Assembly (NCBI RefSeq): GCF_022012395.1
Contig: NZ_JAKLTQ010000007.1
Location: 1-64,000, forward strand
Source of the DNA: Arthrobacter hankyongi
Lineage (GTDB): Bacteria; Actinomycetota; Actinomycetes; Actinomycetales; Micrococcaceae
Length of the DNA stretch: 64,000 bases
Direction: 5' to 3'
A program made the translations under genes and the position numbers. The notes under the pieces were generated by a model. The model had not been told where the DNA came from. It was given only the letters and a program-made list of their open reading frames with translations, and ran no database searches. Below, piece by piece: positions 25,798 to 34,320 of the stretch (position 1 is its first letter; every line of letters starts with the position of its first letter).

Positions 25798-27330
25798 TCA
25801 TCCGGCGTCGGCGCGGACGGTGACGGTAACCGGGCCGCGGACGGTGACGTTTCCGGCGCTGATGAGCACCTCGCCCGGGTACGTACCGGCGTCCGCATCC
25901 GACGGGACGGTGACGGCGACATCCACCGTGGCGCTGGCGCCGGGGGCGAGGTCCGGGACATCCACGGTGGATGCGGCCAGCCCGCCGCCCAGGGACACCG
26001 TGGCCGTGCCCGCCGGGAGGCGGGTGACGTCGTCGTTCCGCACGGCGATGGCAACCGTTCCCGAGTCGCCCGCGGCGATGACGGTCCCCGCCGTGCTGAC
26101 GGCGGCGCAGTGCGGCGCCAGCCAGTCCCGGTCGAAGATGGCAAAGCGCAGCTCGTTGTGCAGTCCTTCATAAAACAGGGCGAAACGGTTCCCGCCCAGT
26201 GCCACCATGTCCGAATAGGACGTCCTGCCCGGCTGGAAGACGCGCGCCACGGGCCAGGTCCGTCCGTCGTCGCAGGAGTAGCGGATGGTGCCGTTCACGC
26301 GTTTGTCCGCGCTGGCCGCGTTGCTGAAGAGCAGCTTCTTCGCGTCCGCCGAGCCTTGCGGTGCGTCCGGGTACATGCGGACCAGCGCGGCGTTGTTGCG
26401 CGGGTCGATCAGGACCGCATCCGTGGCGACAGCGCCGTACGTCCGGCCGCCGTCCTGCGAGATGGCGACGTAGCGCGCGCCGCCCGCCTTCTGCATCCGC
26501 GAATTGAGCATGACCTCGCCGGTGGACAGTTCCACCGCCTTGTTTTCGTTCATCCGGGTACCCACCGGGGTGCCCATCTGCCAGCTGGCGCCATGGTCAT
26601 CGCTGTACACGGAATACGCCTTGACCTGGGTACGGCCGGTGGCCGTGCGGAAGATGCCGGCATACTGCTGCAGCAGCCGGCCGGCGTAGGCGCCGTACCT
26701 GAGCTGGATGCCGTGGCCGCTGGTGGCAAAGGTGCCCCGCACGCCGTCCGGCTTGACCACCTTGGTGATCAGGCGCTGTGCCCACGTCAGACCCCGGTCC
26801 TTGGAAACGGCGACCGCGGCGCTCATCACGTCACGGTCGCTGTCGTCATTGCCGTAGTCGCTGTCCGAGAAGCCGGTGTCCTTGGAATAGACGTAGAAAA
26901 CGTAGACCCAGCCCGTCTCCTCGTCCACCACGAAGCTGGGGTCCGAGTAGCCGATGTCCTCTTCCTCCTCCGGATCCTCGCGGCCCCGGGCAATCACGGT
27001 CTGGCCGGTCCAGGTCCGGCCGCCGTCCAGCGAGCGGCGCAGCAGAATGGAGTTCGGTCCCGGCGCGTCCTGCATGGTGGGCCGGCCGTTGTAGGCGGCC
27101 AAAAGCACACCGCCGCCCAGGTTCGCCAGCGCCGGGATTCGGTAGTTGCGGAACCGCCCGTCGCCGCCCTTGGCGAGGATCTGTTCGGTATAGGAGCCGG
27201 CCGCGGCTTCGGTCCGGTGGCGCCCGCCGACGGTGGCCGGGCCCTCCCGGGCCAGGATGCTGCCGGCCGCCAGGGCAAGTGCCAGCAGGCCGGCGGCGGC
27301 CGGAAGCTTGTACCGTGGCGCGATGGACAT
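25798..27330 (-). CDS. exo-alpha-sialidase (GH33), secreted
   Basis: A 510-residue six-bladed propeller sialidase. A hydrophobic signal segment spans residues 9-27. YRIP at 63-66 is the FRIP motif with the first catalytic Arg. Asp boxes SLDGGRTW, SKDRGLTW, SDDHGASW, SQDGGRTY and SCDDGRTW are all present. The C-terminal 100 residues form an NEW3/CARDB-like beta-sandwich. It removes terminal sialic acid from glycans outside the cell. No sialic-acid uptake or catabolic genes are nearby, so the product may feed distant loci or the enzyme may prefer another nonulosonic acid. Confidence 0.9.
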   Translation of the reverse strand: MSIAPRYKLPAAAGLLALALAAGSILAREGPATVGGRHRTEAAAGSYTEQILAKGGDGRFRNYRIPALANLGGGVLLAAYNGRPTMQDAPGPNSILLRRSLDGGRTWTGQTVIARGREDPEEEEDIGYSDPSFVVDEETGWVYVFYVYSKDTGFSDSDYGNDDSDRDVMSAAVAVSKDRGLTWAQRLITKVVKPDGVRGTFATSGHGIQLRYGAYAGRLLQQYAGIFRTATGRTQVKAYSVYSDDHGASWQMGTPVGTRMNENKAVELSTGEVMLNSRMQKAGGARYVAISQDGGRTYGAVATDAVLIDPRNNAALVRMYPDAPQGSADAKKLLFSNAASADKRVNGTIRYSCDDGRTWPVARVFQPGRTSYSDMVALGGNRFALFYEGLHNELRFAIFDRDWLAPHCAAVSTAGTVIAAGDSGTVAIAVRNDDVTRLPAGTATVSLGGGLAASTVDVPDLAPGASATVDVAVTVPSDADAGTYPGEVLISAGNVTVRGPVTVTVRADAG

Positions 27331-27497
27331 CCAGGCCCTTTCAGCAGGGCAATGAACCGAACTGCGAGGTACCAGCAGTATAGGATTCCGGCGCTGAAAT
27401 TCACCTGGTTGTCATCTGGAATTTGCCGGCGCCGCCGCAGCACGGCGCGCCTCGAAGCCGGCTCCCGGCAGGAGGCCGGCTGCCGGTCTGCCGCCGC

Positions 27498-27902
27498 TTA
27501 GGCGGCCTGGGTGATGCGCACGGTGTTGCCCGACGGGTCGCGGAACGCGCAGTCCCGCGGACCCCAAGGCTGGTCCATCGGCTCCTGCAGTACCTCGGCG
27601 CCGGTGGCCAGCAGCTGCTCGAATGCGGCGTCCAGGTCGTCGGTGCGGAAGACGATGTTCGGCAGCACGCCCTTGGTGAGCAGCTCCTGCAGGATGTCGC
27701 CGTCGGCCTGCGAGCGCCCGGCATGGGGTGCCGACAGCACGATCTCCAGGCCCGGCTGGTCCGGACTGCCCAGGGTGACCCAGTGGAAACCGCCGGAGGC
27801 GACGTCGTTGCGGACCTCGAGGCCGAGCCCGTCCCGGTAGAAGGGAAGCGACTCGTTGGGGTCGTTGACGGTGATGTGGCAGTACTGCAGGGCGATAGTC
27901 AT
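27498..27902 (-). CDS. VOC family protein paired with an AraC regulator
   Basis: A 134-residue single VOC domain: ALQYCHITVNDPNESLPFYR at the N-terminus with the metal His, LEIVLSAP in the middle and CAFRDPSGNTVRITQ at the end. The length is standard. Its gene follows the AraC-type regulator by ten bases, a common actinobacterial pair thought to act in detoxification; the substrate is unknown. Confidence 0.85.
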   Translation of the reverse strand: MTIALQYCHITVNDPNESLPFYRDGLGLEVRNDVASGGFHWVTLGSPDQPGLEIVLSAPHAGRSQADGDILQELLTKGVLPNIVFRTDDLDAAFEQLLATGAEVLQEPMDQPWGPRDCAFRDPSGNTVRITQAA

Positions 27903-27912
27903 GCCGCCCACG

Positions 27913-28353
27913 CTACGCGCCGGCGGCCGCGGCCGCTTCTTGGATCCTGCTCGGTATCTTCCGGGCCGGCCGGGTCTGCAGCATCGCCACGCACGGGGGC
28001 ATCGCCGCCACCGCGGGGTGCTCCCGGCTGCGGTACGCGCTGGGGGTCTCCCCCACGAGTTCGGTGAACCGCGAACTGAACGAGCCCAGCGACGTACAGC
28101 CGACCGCCATGCAGGCATCGGTCACACTCGCGCCGGCGCGCAGCAGGGCCATGGCGCGCTCGATCCGCCGGGTCATCAGGTAGGCATAGGGCGTCTCGCC
28201 GTAGGCGGCACGGAACCGGCGGGAGAAGTGGGCCGGGGACATCAAGGCGTGGCGGGCCATCGCCGGCACGTCCAGCGGCCGGGCATACTCCCGGTCCATC
28301 AGGTCCCGTGCCCGGCGCAGGTGCGCAAGGTTGGCCAGCTCGTCCGGGGTCAC
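27913..28353 (-). CDS. AraC-family transcriptional regulator (DNA-binding domain only)
   Basis: A 146-residue regulator from GTG 28353. Two HTH motifs are visible: DVPAMARHALMSPAHFSRRF and SVTDACMAVGCTSLGSFSSR, followed by FTELVGETPSAYR, the AraC signature. No ligand-binding domain is attached; the tail is short. It likely controls the VOC gene ten bases downstream. A longer upstream reading frame is rejected. Confidence 0.9.
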   Translation of the reverse strand: MTPDELANLAHLRRARDLMDREYARPLDVPAMARHALMSPAHFSRRFRAAYGETPYAYLMTRRIERAMALLRAGASVTDACMAVGCTSLGSFSSRFTELVGETPSAYRSREHPAVAAMPPCVAMLQTRPARKIPSRIQEAAAAAGA

Positions 28354-28421
28354 GGTCCGAGCGTAGCACCCGGTCCGGACGGTTCCAGGACGACGGCGGC
28401 GTCGGGGAACCGCCCCCGCGG

Positions 28422-28886
28422 CTACGCCCGGGCGGAGGCGACGGCGGAGGCCAGCGCCGCCAGGCCCTTGTCGAAGTCCTTGCCGACCATCTTGTCCATG
28501 TTCATGAACAGCGCAAAGAGCCGGCCGATCCCCTTGGTCTCCCCGGTCATGGTCCAGGTCACCCGGGTGCCCCCGTCCTCCGGCATAAACGTGAAGACAG
28601 TGGGGTTGACGGCCTTCATCGGCTTGGTGAAGACCAGGCGGATCCGGATGCTGTTCGGCTCCTCCGCTTCCTGGATCTCCATGGTGCCGGAGCCGGCCTT
28701 CCTGCCGGCCCAGGCATATTTGGCGCCGACACCGGCCTCGCTGCCGGAAAAGGTGCGGGACATGCCCGGATCGAGGGATTCCCACGGTGACCAGGCGGTC
28801 CACTTGTGGAAGTCGACGACGAAGGGATAGACCTCGTCCGGGCGGGCCGGGATCAGGGCGTTGCGGGTGACGGTGAAAGTAGGCAT
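28422..28886 (-). CDS. SRPBCC (polyketide cyclase-like) family protein
   Basis: A 154-residue START-like helix-grip protein: MPTFTVTRNALIPARPDEVY and PFVVDFHKWTAWSPWESLDP are typical of the N-terminal strand and helix, and GGTRVTWTMTGE is the late strand. Such proteins bind hydrophobic ligands. A GTG two codons earlier is an alternative start. It is separate from the AraC/VOC pair by 68 bases and may be cotranscribed. Confidence 0.85.
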   Translation of the reverse strand: MPTFTVTRNALIPARPDEVYPFVVDFHKWTAWSPWESLDPGMSRTFSGSEAGVGAKYAWAGRKAGSGTMEIQEAEEPNSIRIRLVFTKPMKAVNPTVFTFMPEDGGTRVTWTMTGETKGIGRLFALFMNMDKMVGKDFDKGLAALASAVASARA

Positions 28887-28959
28887 GGGCACAGTCTAGG
28901 GACTGCATCCGACACCCGTAGGTCTCGACCCGCCCAATAGTGCCGCCGGCGCGCCGGGG

Positions 28960-29724
28960 TCAGCTGTCCGGGCCGCCGTTGATGGTCAGGATGGTGCCGT
29001 TCGTATAGCCGGAGCGCGGCGAGGCAAGGAACGCGGCGGCGCTGGCGATCTCCCGCGGCGTCGCGGCGCGGCCGAAGGGCAGGTCCGCGTCGAATTCCTG
29101 CCAGCGCCCGGCGTCGCCGAGTTCCTGTCCGGCCCGGGCACGGGACCGGCGCTCATGCCGCGGCGTGGACACCGGCCCCGGGTTGATCCCGACCACGCGC
29201 ATCCCGTCCCGGGCCGCGGCCTTCCCCAGCGCCCGGGTGAAGGCCATCAGCGCGGCGTTGCCGGCCGCCCCGGCAATGTAGTCCGGCGGAAAGCCCTCGC
29301 CGGCCGAGCCGATGATGTTGACGATGACCCCGCGGCGGGCCTGCAGCTTTGCGTAGAGGGAACGGGACAGGTCGATGTAGCCGAACACCTTCAGGTCCCA
29401 CGCCCGCTGCCATGCCGCGTGGTCGATCTGCTGCAGGTTGCCGGACGGAATGGCGCCGGCATTGTTCACCAGCACATCCAGTTCCCCGACCGCCGCGGCC
29501 AACCGCAGCCGTTCGGCCTCGACGGACAGGTCCGCGGCCAGCGTGGCCACCGGCACGCCGTGTTCGGCGCGGATCGCCTCCGCGGCCTCCGCCAGCCGCG
29601 CGGCATCGCGGCTGGCCAGCAGCAGCTCGCAGCCCTCCTCCGCCAGCACCTCGGCGGTCTCCCGCCCGATGCCCTGGGTTGCCCCGGTGACCAGGGCCTT
29701 TTTGCCGCGCAACTGCAGATCCAT
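28960..29724 (-). CDS. SDR-family oxidoreductase with a non-canonical active site
   Basis: A 254-residue short-chain dehydrogenase. Cofactor motif TGATQGIG (TGxxxGIG) and NNAGA are intact. The catalytic region reads SAGEGFPPDYIAGAAGNAAL: the Lys of YxxxK is replaced by Asn and the Tyr is displaced. I recall a subfamily with the NNAGAIPxG plus GNAALMAF pattern, so this is likely a family trait. It could be an NAD(P)-binding sensor or a reductase with other catalytic residues. It is divergent from the two-domain VOC gene. Confidence 0.8.
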   Translation of the reverse strand: MDLQLRGKKALVTGATQGIGRETAEVLAEEGCELLLASRDAARLAEAAEAIRAEHGVPVATLAADLSVEAERLRLAAAVGELDVLVNNAGAIPSGNLQQIDHAAWQRAWDLKVFGYIDLSRSLYAKLQARRGVIVNIIGSAGEGFPPDYIAGAAGNAALMAFTRALGKAAARDGMRVVGINPGPVSTPRHERRSRARAGQELGDAGRWQEFDADLPFGRAATPREIASAAAFLASPRSGYTNGTILTINGGPDS

Positions 29725-29872
29725 CCAGCCTCTTCCCCTACGTGAAAAGTCAAAGAACTCAAGGTTAAAAACGGTCCGGGTCCGGACTCCGCGATCCTAT
29801 GCTAGAGCCGGCCTTGCGGCGGCGCGCTAGACTCGCCGTTGTTGCCATCGAACCCACTCGACAGGAGCAGGC

Positions 29873-30655
29873 ATGCCCAAGCCCGATATCACCCCCGGTG
29901 CACCGTGCTGGATCGACCTGATGACCTCGGACCCGGAGGCGGCCAAGCAGTTCTACACCGAACTCTTCGGCTGGACCTACCAGACCGGTGACGAGGAGAA
30001 GTACGGCGGCTACATCATGGCGTTCAAGGACGACCGGCCGGTTGCCGGGATGATGAAGAACGACGGCCAGTCCGGCTACCCGGACGTCTGGACCACCTAC
30101 CTGCGCGTCGAGGACATCGACGCCACCGCCAAGGCCGCGGCCGACGCCGGCGGGCAGGTCTATCTGCAGCCCATGGAAGTGCCCGAACAGGGCAAGATGG
30201 CCATGCTCGGCGACGCCGGCGGGGCCGCCGTCGGCGTCTGGCAGTTCGGCGGCCACACCGGCTTCCAGGTTGCCGCCGAGCCCGGTTCACCGGCCTGGCA
30301 CGAACTGTTCACCCGCGACTACCCGGCCACCGTGAAGTTCTACCAGGACGTCTTCGGCTGGGACACCTCGGTGATGGGCGATACCGACGACTTCCGCTAC
30401 ACCACCCTCGGCGCCAACGAGAACGCCAAGGCCGGCATCATGGACGCCGGCGCGTTCCTGCCCGAGGGCGTCCCGGCCCACTGGCGCGCCTACTTCGCCG
30501 TCGAGGACGCCGACGCCGCCATCGTGAAGGCTCAGGCCCTCGGCGGCAAGGTGGTCCAGCCGGCCGAGGATACCCCGTTCGGCCGGGTGGCCACGCTGAC
30601 CGACCCCACCGGGGCCATGTTCCTGATTGTCCAGGAGCTCCCGCAGGGCCGGTAA
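29873..30655 (+). CDS. two-domain VOC protein, similar to mycobacterial CFP30B (Rv0577)
   Basis: A 260-residue tandem VOC protein. Both halves have the PGAPCWIDLMTSDPEAAKQF or GSPAWHELFTRDYPATVKFY start and a paired FGW motif (ELFGWTY, DVFGWDT). Overall pattern and length match the Rv0577/TB27.3 antigen group, described as a glyoxalase-like protein with possible methylglyoxal or cofactor role. AGGAG precedes the ATG. It ends in a shared bidirectional terminator. Confidence 0.9.
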   Translation: MPKPDITPGAPCWIDLMTSDPEAAKQFYTELFGWTYQTGDEEKYGGYIMAFKDDRPVAGMMKNDGQSGYPDVWTTYLRVEDIDATAKAAADAGGQVYLQPMEVPEQGKMAMLGDAGGAAVGVWQFGGHTGFQVAAEPGSPAWHELFTRDYPATVKFYQDVFGWDTSVMGDTDDFRYTTLGANENAKAGIMDAGAFLPEGVPAHWRAYFAVEDADAAIVKAQALGGKVVQPAEDTPFGRVATLTDPTGAMFLIVQELPQGR

Positions 30656-30662
30656 CCCATTA

Positions 30663-30706
30663 AAAGCACGACGTCGGCACCCGGCCGGGTGCCGACGTCG
30701 TGCTTT
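30663..30706. terminator. bidirectional terminator; copy 3 of the recurring hairpin
   Basis: A 20-bp perfect stem (30663-30682 with 30687-30706) has AAA on the left and TTT on the right, so it terminates both the VOC gene and the convergent RNase J gene. The arm AAAGCACGACGTCGGCACCC differs from copy 2 by one compensated base pair (GCC to GTC), which keeps the stem. Confidence 0.9.
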
Positions 30707-30721
30707 GGTGTTTGGCTGCGG

Positions 30722-32419
30722 TCAGGCCTCGACGATGATGACCGTGACCACCGGCCGGCGCCGCAGCGACCGGTCGGACCAGCGCGCCAGGGCCTCGCCG
30801 ATGGCGCGTTCGGCCCCCGGGCCGGTCTTGTCGCCCTTGAACCCGGCCAGGGTCTTCTCCACGATCCCGGTGGCCTTCTTCAGCTCGCCGTCGGCCGGGG
30901 CGAAGCCCACGGGGAAGAACTCCGGGTCCTCCTCCAGCTTCCCGGTGTCCGGGTTGACGATCGCCAGCACGCTGATGGCGCCGTCCTCGGCCAGCCGGAG
31001 GCGGTCCTGGAGGGACTCCTCCGTGGCGGCCCCGGCCACCATGTTCTCCACGAACACGTAGTCCGCCGGGACGCTGCCGACCACCTGGGCCACCCCGTCC
31101 TTGAGGTCGACGACGGTGCCGTCCTCGATGATCAGCGCACGCGACTCGTCGACGCCGGTGCGCACCGCCAGTTCCGCGTTGGCCTTCAGGTGGCGGTACT
31201 CGCCGTGCAGCGGCACCACGTTGCGCGGACGGACCAGGTTGTAGCAGTACACGAGCTCGCCGGCGCTGGCGTGCCCGGAGACGTGGACCTTGGCGTTGCC
31301 CTTGTGCACCACGTTGGCGCCGCGCTTGGTCAGGTCGTTGATCAGCCGGTAGATGGCCGACTCGTTGCCGGGCACCAGCGAGGACGCCAGCAGCACGGTG
31401 TCCCCGTCGACCAGGTCGATCTCATGGTCGCCGCTGGCCATGCGCGCCAGCGCGGCCATCGGTTCGCCCTGCGAGCCGGTGCAGATGATGACGGCCTTGG
31501 TCGGCGGCATCTTGTCGATGTCCTTGAAGTCCACCAGGATGCCGCGCGGTATCTTCAGGTAGCCCAGCTCGCGGGCCGTGGTCATGTTGCGCACCATCGA
31601 ACGGCCCACGAAGGCGACCTTGCGCCCGTACTGGTGTGCGGCGTCGATGATCTGCTGGATGCGGTGCACGTGGCTGGCGAAGCTGGAGACGATCACCCGG
31701 CGCGGCGCGGTGCGCATCACCGTGTCGATCGCCGGCGCCAGCTCCTGCTCGGAGGCCATGAAGCCCGGGACCTCCGCGTTGGTGGAGTCCGGCAGGAACA
31801 CGTCCACGCCTTCCTCGCCCAGCCGGGCGAAGCCGGCCAGGTCGGTGATCCGGCGGTCCAGCGGGAACTGGTCCATCTTGAAGTCGCCGGTGGCCAGGGC
31901 CAGCCCGGCGCCGGTGCGGATGGCCACCGCCAGCCCGTCCGGGATCGAGTGGTTCACGGCCAGGAACTCCAGGTCGAACGGGCCGAACTTCTTCCGGTCC
32001 CCCTCCTTGACCTGGATCATCTTGGCGGTGATCCGGTGCTCCTGGAGCTTGGTCTTGACGAAGGCCAGCGTCAGCTTCGCGGAGATCAGCGGGATGTCCG
32101 CGCGTTCCTTCAGCAGGTAGGGAACGCCGCCGATGTGGTCCTCGTGCCCGTGGGTGAGGACCAGGCCGACGATGTCGTCCAGCCGGTCACGCAGGTAGGA
32201 GAAGTCCGGCAGGATGAGGTCCACACCCGGGTGGTGCTCCTCGGGGAACAGCACGCCGCAGTCGACGATCAGCAGCTTGCCGCCGAACTCGAACACGGTC
32301 ATGTTGCGGCCGATCTCGCCGAGGCCGCCCAGCGGCACGATGCGCAGGGCCCCCTTGGCAAGCTGCGGGGGCTTCGCCTTCGTCGATGCGGGCTTGGCGT
32401 GGCGTGCGGTCCTGGTCAT
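30722..32419 (-). CDS. rnj: ribonuclease J
   Basis: A 565-residue metallo-beta-lactamase/beta-CASP nuclease. Zinc motif HGHEDH at 90-95, then the beta-CASP domain and the C-terminal tail. It is a 5'-3' exonuclease and endonuclease for mRNA decay and rRNA processing in the cytoplasm. Length and motifs are standard. In many actinobacteria rnj follows dapA; here the upstream neighbour is the P450 cluster, so synteny is broken. Confidence 0.95.
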   Translation of the reverse strand: MTRTARHAKPASTKAKPPQLAKGALRIVPLGGLGEIGRNMTVFEFGGKLLIVDCGVLFPEEHHPGVDLILPDFSYLRDRLDDIVGLVLTHGHEDHIGGVPYLLKERADIPLISAKLTLAFVKTKLQEHRITAKMIQVKEGDRKKFGPFDLEFLAVNHSIPDGLAVAIRTGAGLALATGDFKMDQFPLDRRITDLAGFARLGEEGVDVFLPDSTNAEVPGFMASEQELAPAIDTVMRTAPRRVIVSSFASHVHRIQQIIDAAHQYGRKVAFVGRSMVRNMTTARELGYLKIPRGILVDFKDIDKMPPTKAVIICTGSQGEPMAALARMASGDHEIDLVDGDTVLLASSLVPGNESAIYRLINDLTKRGANVVHKGNAKVHVSGHASAGELVYCYNLVRPRNVVPLHGEYRHLKANAELAVRTGVDESRALIIEDGTVVDLKDGVAQVVGSVPADYVFVENMVAGAATEESLQDRLRLAEDGAISVLAIVNPDTGKLEEDPEFFPVGFAPADGELKKATGIVEKTLAGFKGDKTGPGAERAIGEALARWSDRSLRRRPVVTVIIVEA

Positions 32420-32945
32420 GCAATCCGTTCTCTATGGCGTGGCCGCGGGCGGCAATGCCCCCAGCCGGATGGCCAGCGGTGTTATGCGGTGCGGCCGGAT
32501 CGCCTTCCGGCGGCCGGCGGCCCGTCCCGCCGCGTCGGCGGGTCGGCATACGTGCCTCCGACTTTACCACCGCAGCCCGGACCCTGGCGCTTCCGGCCGC
32601 CGACTCGATCGGGAACCCCGTATTCCTTCACGGTCACGCACGAAATGCGGTTTCGTGCGTGACCGGGAAAAGTGGAACTGCCGGTTTCCGCAGGCGGCGG
32701 CTGCCTGGGTGCCCGGTTCGTCCCGCCCTTCTGCTTTATGGTTTCGCCCCGCCCCGCCCGCTCACATCACTCTGGCGCGTGGGGAAGTTGCGGACGGCGC
32801 GGGTCCAGACGGTATCCGACCCGGGTTGCCGAGCTTGAACCGGTCACCTCGAAATGTCCGTCCCCGTCCTTCAGCCCGTCGATCTGTTCCAGAGCAATTC
32901 CACGTCAACCATCACGCTGCAATCCTTGCCGACGCGGCGTGGTGG
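32420..32945. other. 526-base intergenic region upstream of RNase J
   Basis: No convincing gene: short ORFs lack ribosome sites and family matches. The stretch must hold the rnj promoter on the minus strand and the end of the P450 transcript. Its one clear structure is the perfect hairpin at 32632-32664. Confidence 0.5.
32632..32664. repeat. perfect 14-bp hairpin (GGTCACGCACGAAA arms)
   Basis: Arms at 32632-32645 and 32651-32664 around TGCGG. There is no T-run on either side, so it is not a typical terminator. It may be an operator, an RNA element ahead of rnj, or a dispersed intergenic palindrome. Confidence 0.6.
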
Positions 32946-34154
32946 TCAGGCCGGCGTGAGACGCACCGGCAGGGATGCCCAGCCGCGCAGCGTATTGTGC
33001 AGGAACGGCACCGGTTCCGCGGTGAGTTCGATGGCCTTCACCCGCTGGGCCAGGGTGTTGAACAGCACCTCCATTTCCAGCCGGGAAACCGGCTGGCCAA
33101 CGCACTGGTGGATGCCCATGCCGAAGCCCAGATGCCCACCGGCCTGGCGCTCGATCCGGTAGCTGCCGGCGTCGGGACCCCAGTGGCGCGGGTCCCGGTT
33201 GGCCGCGCCCACGAAGACGGCCACCTTGGCCTCGGCGGGCAGCTGGATGCCGTGGAAGGACACCGGCTTGCTCGTCGTGCGGTAAAAGGACTGGAAGGGC
33301 GACTCGTACCTGAAGGCCTCGTCGATGGCGAACCGGGCCAGCTTCGGGTTGGCGTGCACCTTGGCCCACTCCCCCGGGTGGCGGGCCAGGCACTGCAGGG
33401 TGTTGCCGATCGAGAAGATCGTGGTGTCCAGCCCCGCCGAGAGCATGGCCCGCACCAGCAGCGCGGCCTGGGCCTCGGTGATCTCGCCGCGGTCCGCGAA
33501 ATCCCAGATCTGCGCGCCGAGGCTGCCCGGCGCCAGACGCTCGCGGGCGGTGTTGGCCATGGCCCATTCGTTGGTACCGGCTCCGCGGCGGAAGAACTTC
33601 TTGGACCGCTCGTCGTCGGGGCCGAAGGTACTGAAGTTCATGGCCCCGAGCGCGAGCAGGTTCTCGGCCCGGCCCTCGCGGGGGATGCCGACGGCGTCAC
33701 CGAACACCCGCAGCGGGAACACCTGGGCAAAATCGGACACGGCATCGAATTCGCGCAGGTCCAGGACTTTCTCCACCAGTTCGTCGGCAAACTCTTGGAA
33801 CTGGCCGCGCAGGGCGCGCGTGCCCTTCGGCGAAATCACCCCGGCCATGGCGTGGCGCATGGCAGTGTGGACCGGCGGGTCGGACTCCATGATGCCCTGC
33901 GGGCGCCAGGACGGTTCGTGGTGCAGGTTCTTCGGTCCCGCGCCGGCCCCGGAAATGAACGTGGCGTAGTCGTCGAGGATGTCCTTGCAGGCGTCGAAGC
34001 GGGCGAACGCCGGCACGCCGTACTTTTCCAGCCAGACGCCCGGACCGGCTTCGCGCATGCGTTCGAACAGCGGGTACGGATCGAGCAGGCTGGCATCCGA
34101 ATACGGATCCTCGTCAATAACTGGGGCTGCTGCAACAGGCAGATTGATGGTCAC
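32946..34154 (-). CDS. cytochrome P450, CYP199-like
   Basis: A 402-residue soluble class I P450 from GTG 34154 (GAGG five bases upstream). I-helix AGLDTT at 240-245, ExxR at 279-282, heme loop FGMGIHQC with Cys351. Sequence pattern (SWRPQGIMESDPPVHT, LLVRAMLSAGLDTT, and the C-terminal NTLRGWASLPVRLTPA) closely resembles CYP199A enzymes that demethylate or hydroxylate para-substituted benzoates and cinnamates. Arg84 and Arg235 match the arginines that hold the substrate carboxylate, while two of the serines there are replaced. It is divergent from the IclR gene. The likely electron donor is the reductase at 43621. Confidence 0.9.
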   Translation of the reverse strand: MTINLPVAAAPVIDEDPYSDASLLDPYPLFERMREAGPGVWLEKYGVPAFARFDACKDILDDYATFISGAGAGPKNLHHEPSWRPQGIMESDPPVHTAMRHAMAGVISPKGTRALRGQFQEFADELVEKVLDLREFDAVSDFAQVFPLRVFGDAVGIPREGRAENLLALGAMNFSTFGPDDERSKKFFRRGAGTNEWAMANTARERLAPGSLGAQIWDFADRGEITEAQAALLVRAMLSAGLDTTIFSIGNTLQCLARHPGEWAKVHANPKLARFAIDEAFRYESPFQSFYRTTSKPVSFHGIQLPAEAKVAVFVGAANRDPRHWGPDAGSYRIERQAGGHLGFGMGIHQCVGQPVSRLEMEVLFNTLAQRVKAIELTAEPVPFLHNTLRGWASLPVRLTPA

Positions 34155-34226
34155 GGATGCCTCACTTCTCGAAGCGGCGGGGAATTCCCTCAACGTAGCG
34201 GCGTTCGGGAGCCGGCCTAAATGCCG

Positions 34227-34243
34227 TTCTCACAATGCGAGAA
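34227..34243. promoter_or_regulatory. 17-bp palindrome between P450 and IclR genes, candidate IclR operator
   Basis: TTCTC-ACAATGC-GAGAA is symmetric also at its inner CA/TG bases. It lies 72 bases upstream of the P450 start and 77 upstream of the IclR start, where one dimer could control both divergent promoters. Binding by the adjacent IclR protein is inference. Confidence 0.55.
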
Positions 34244-34320
34244 TGCAGATTGCCGGACGGCACGCTTCGGTGGAGCATCGCTGGAGTGCCGAGGACCGGA
34301 GGAACCGTGAGGAGGTTGGG

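Noticed and set aside
30689-32662. 657-residue ORF opposite RNase J
   Set aside because: Antisense shadow; the RNase J motifs and codon bias are on the minus strand.
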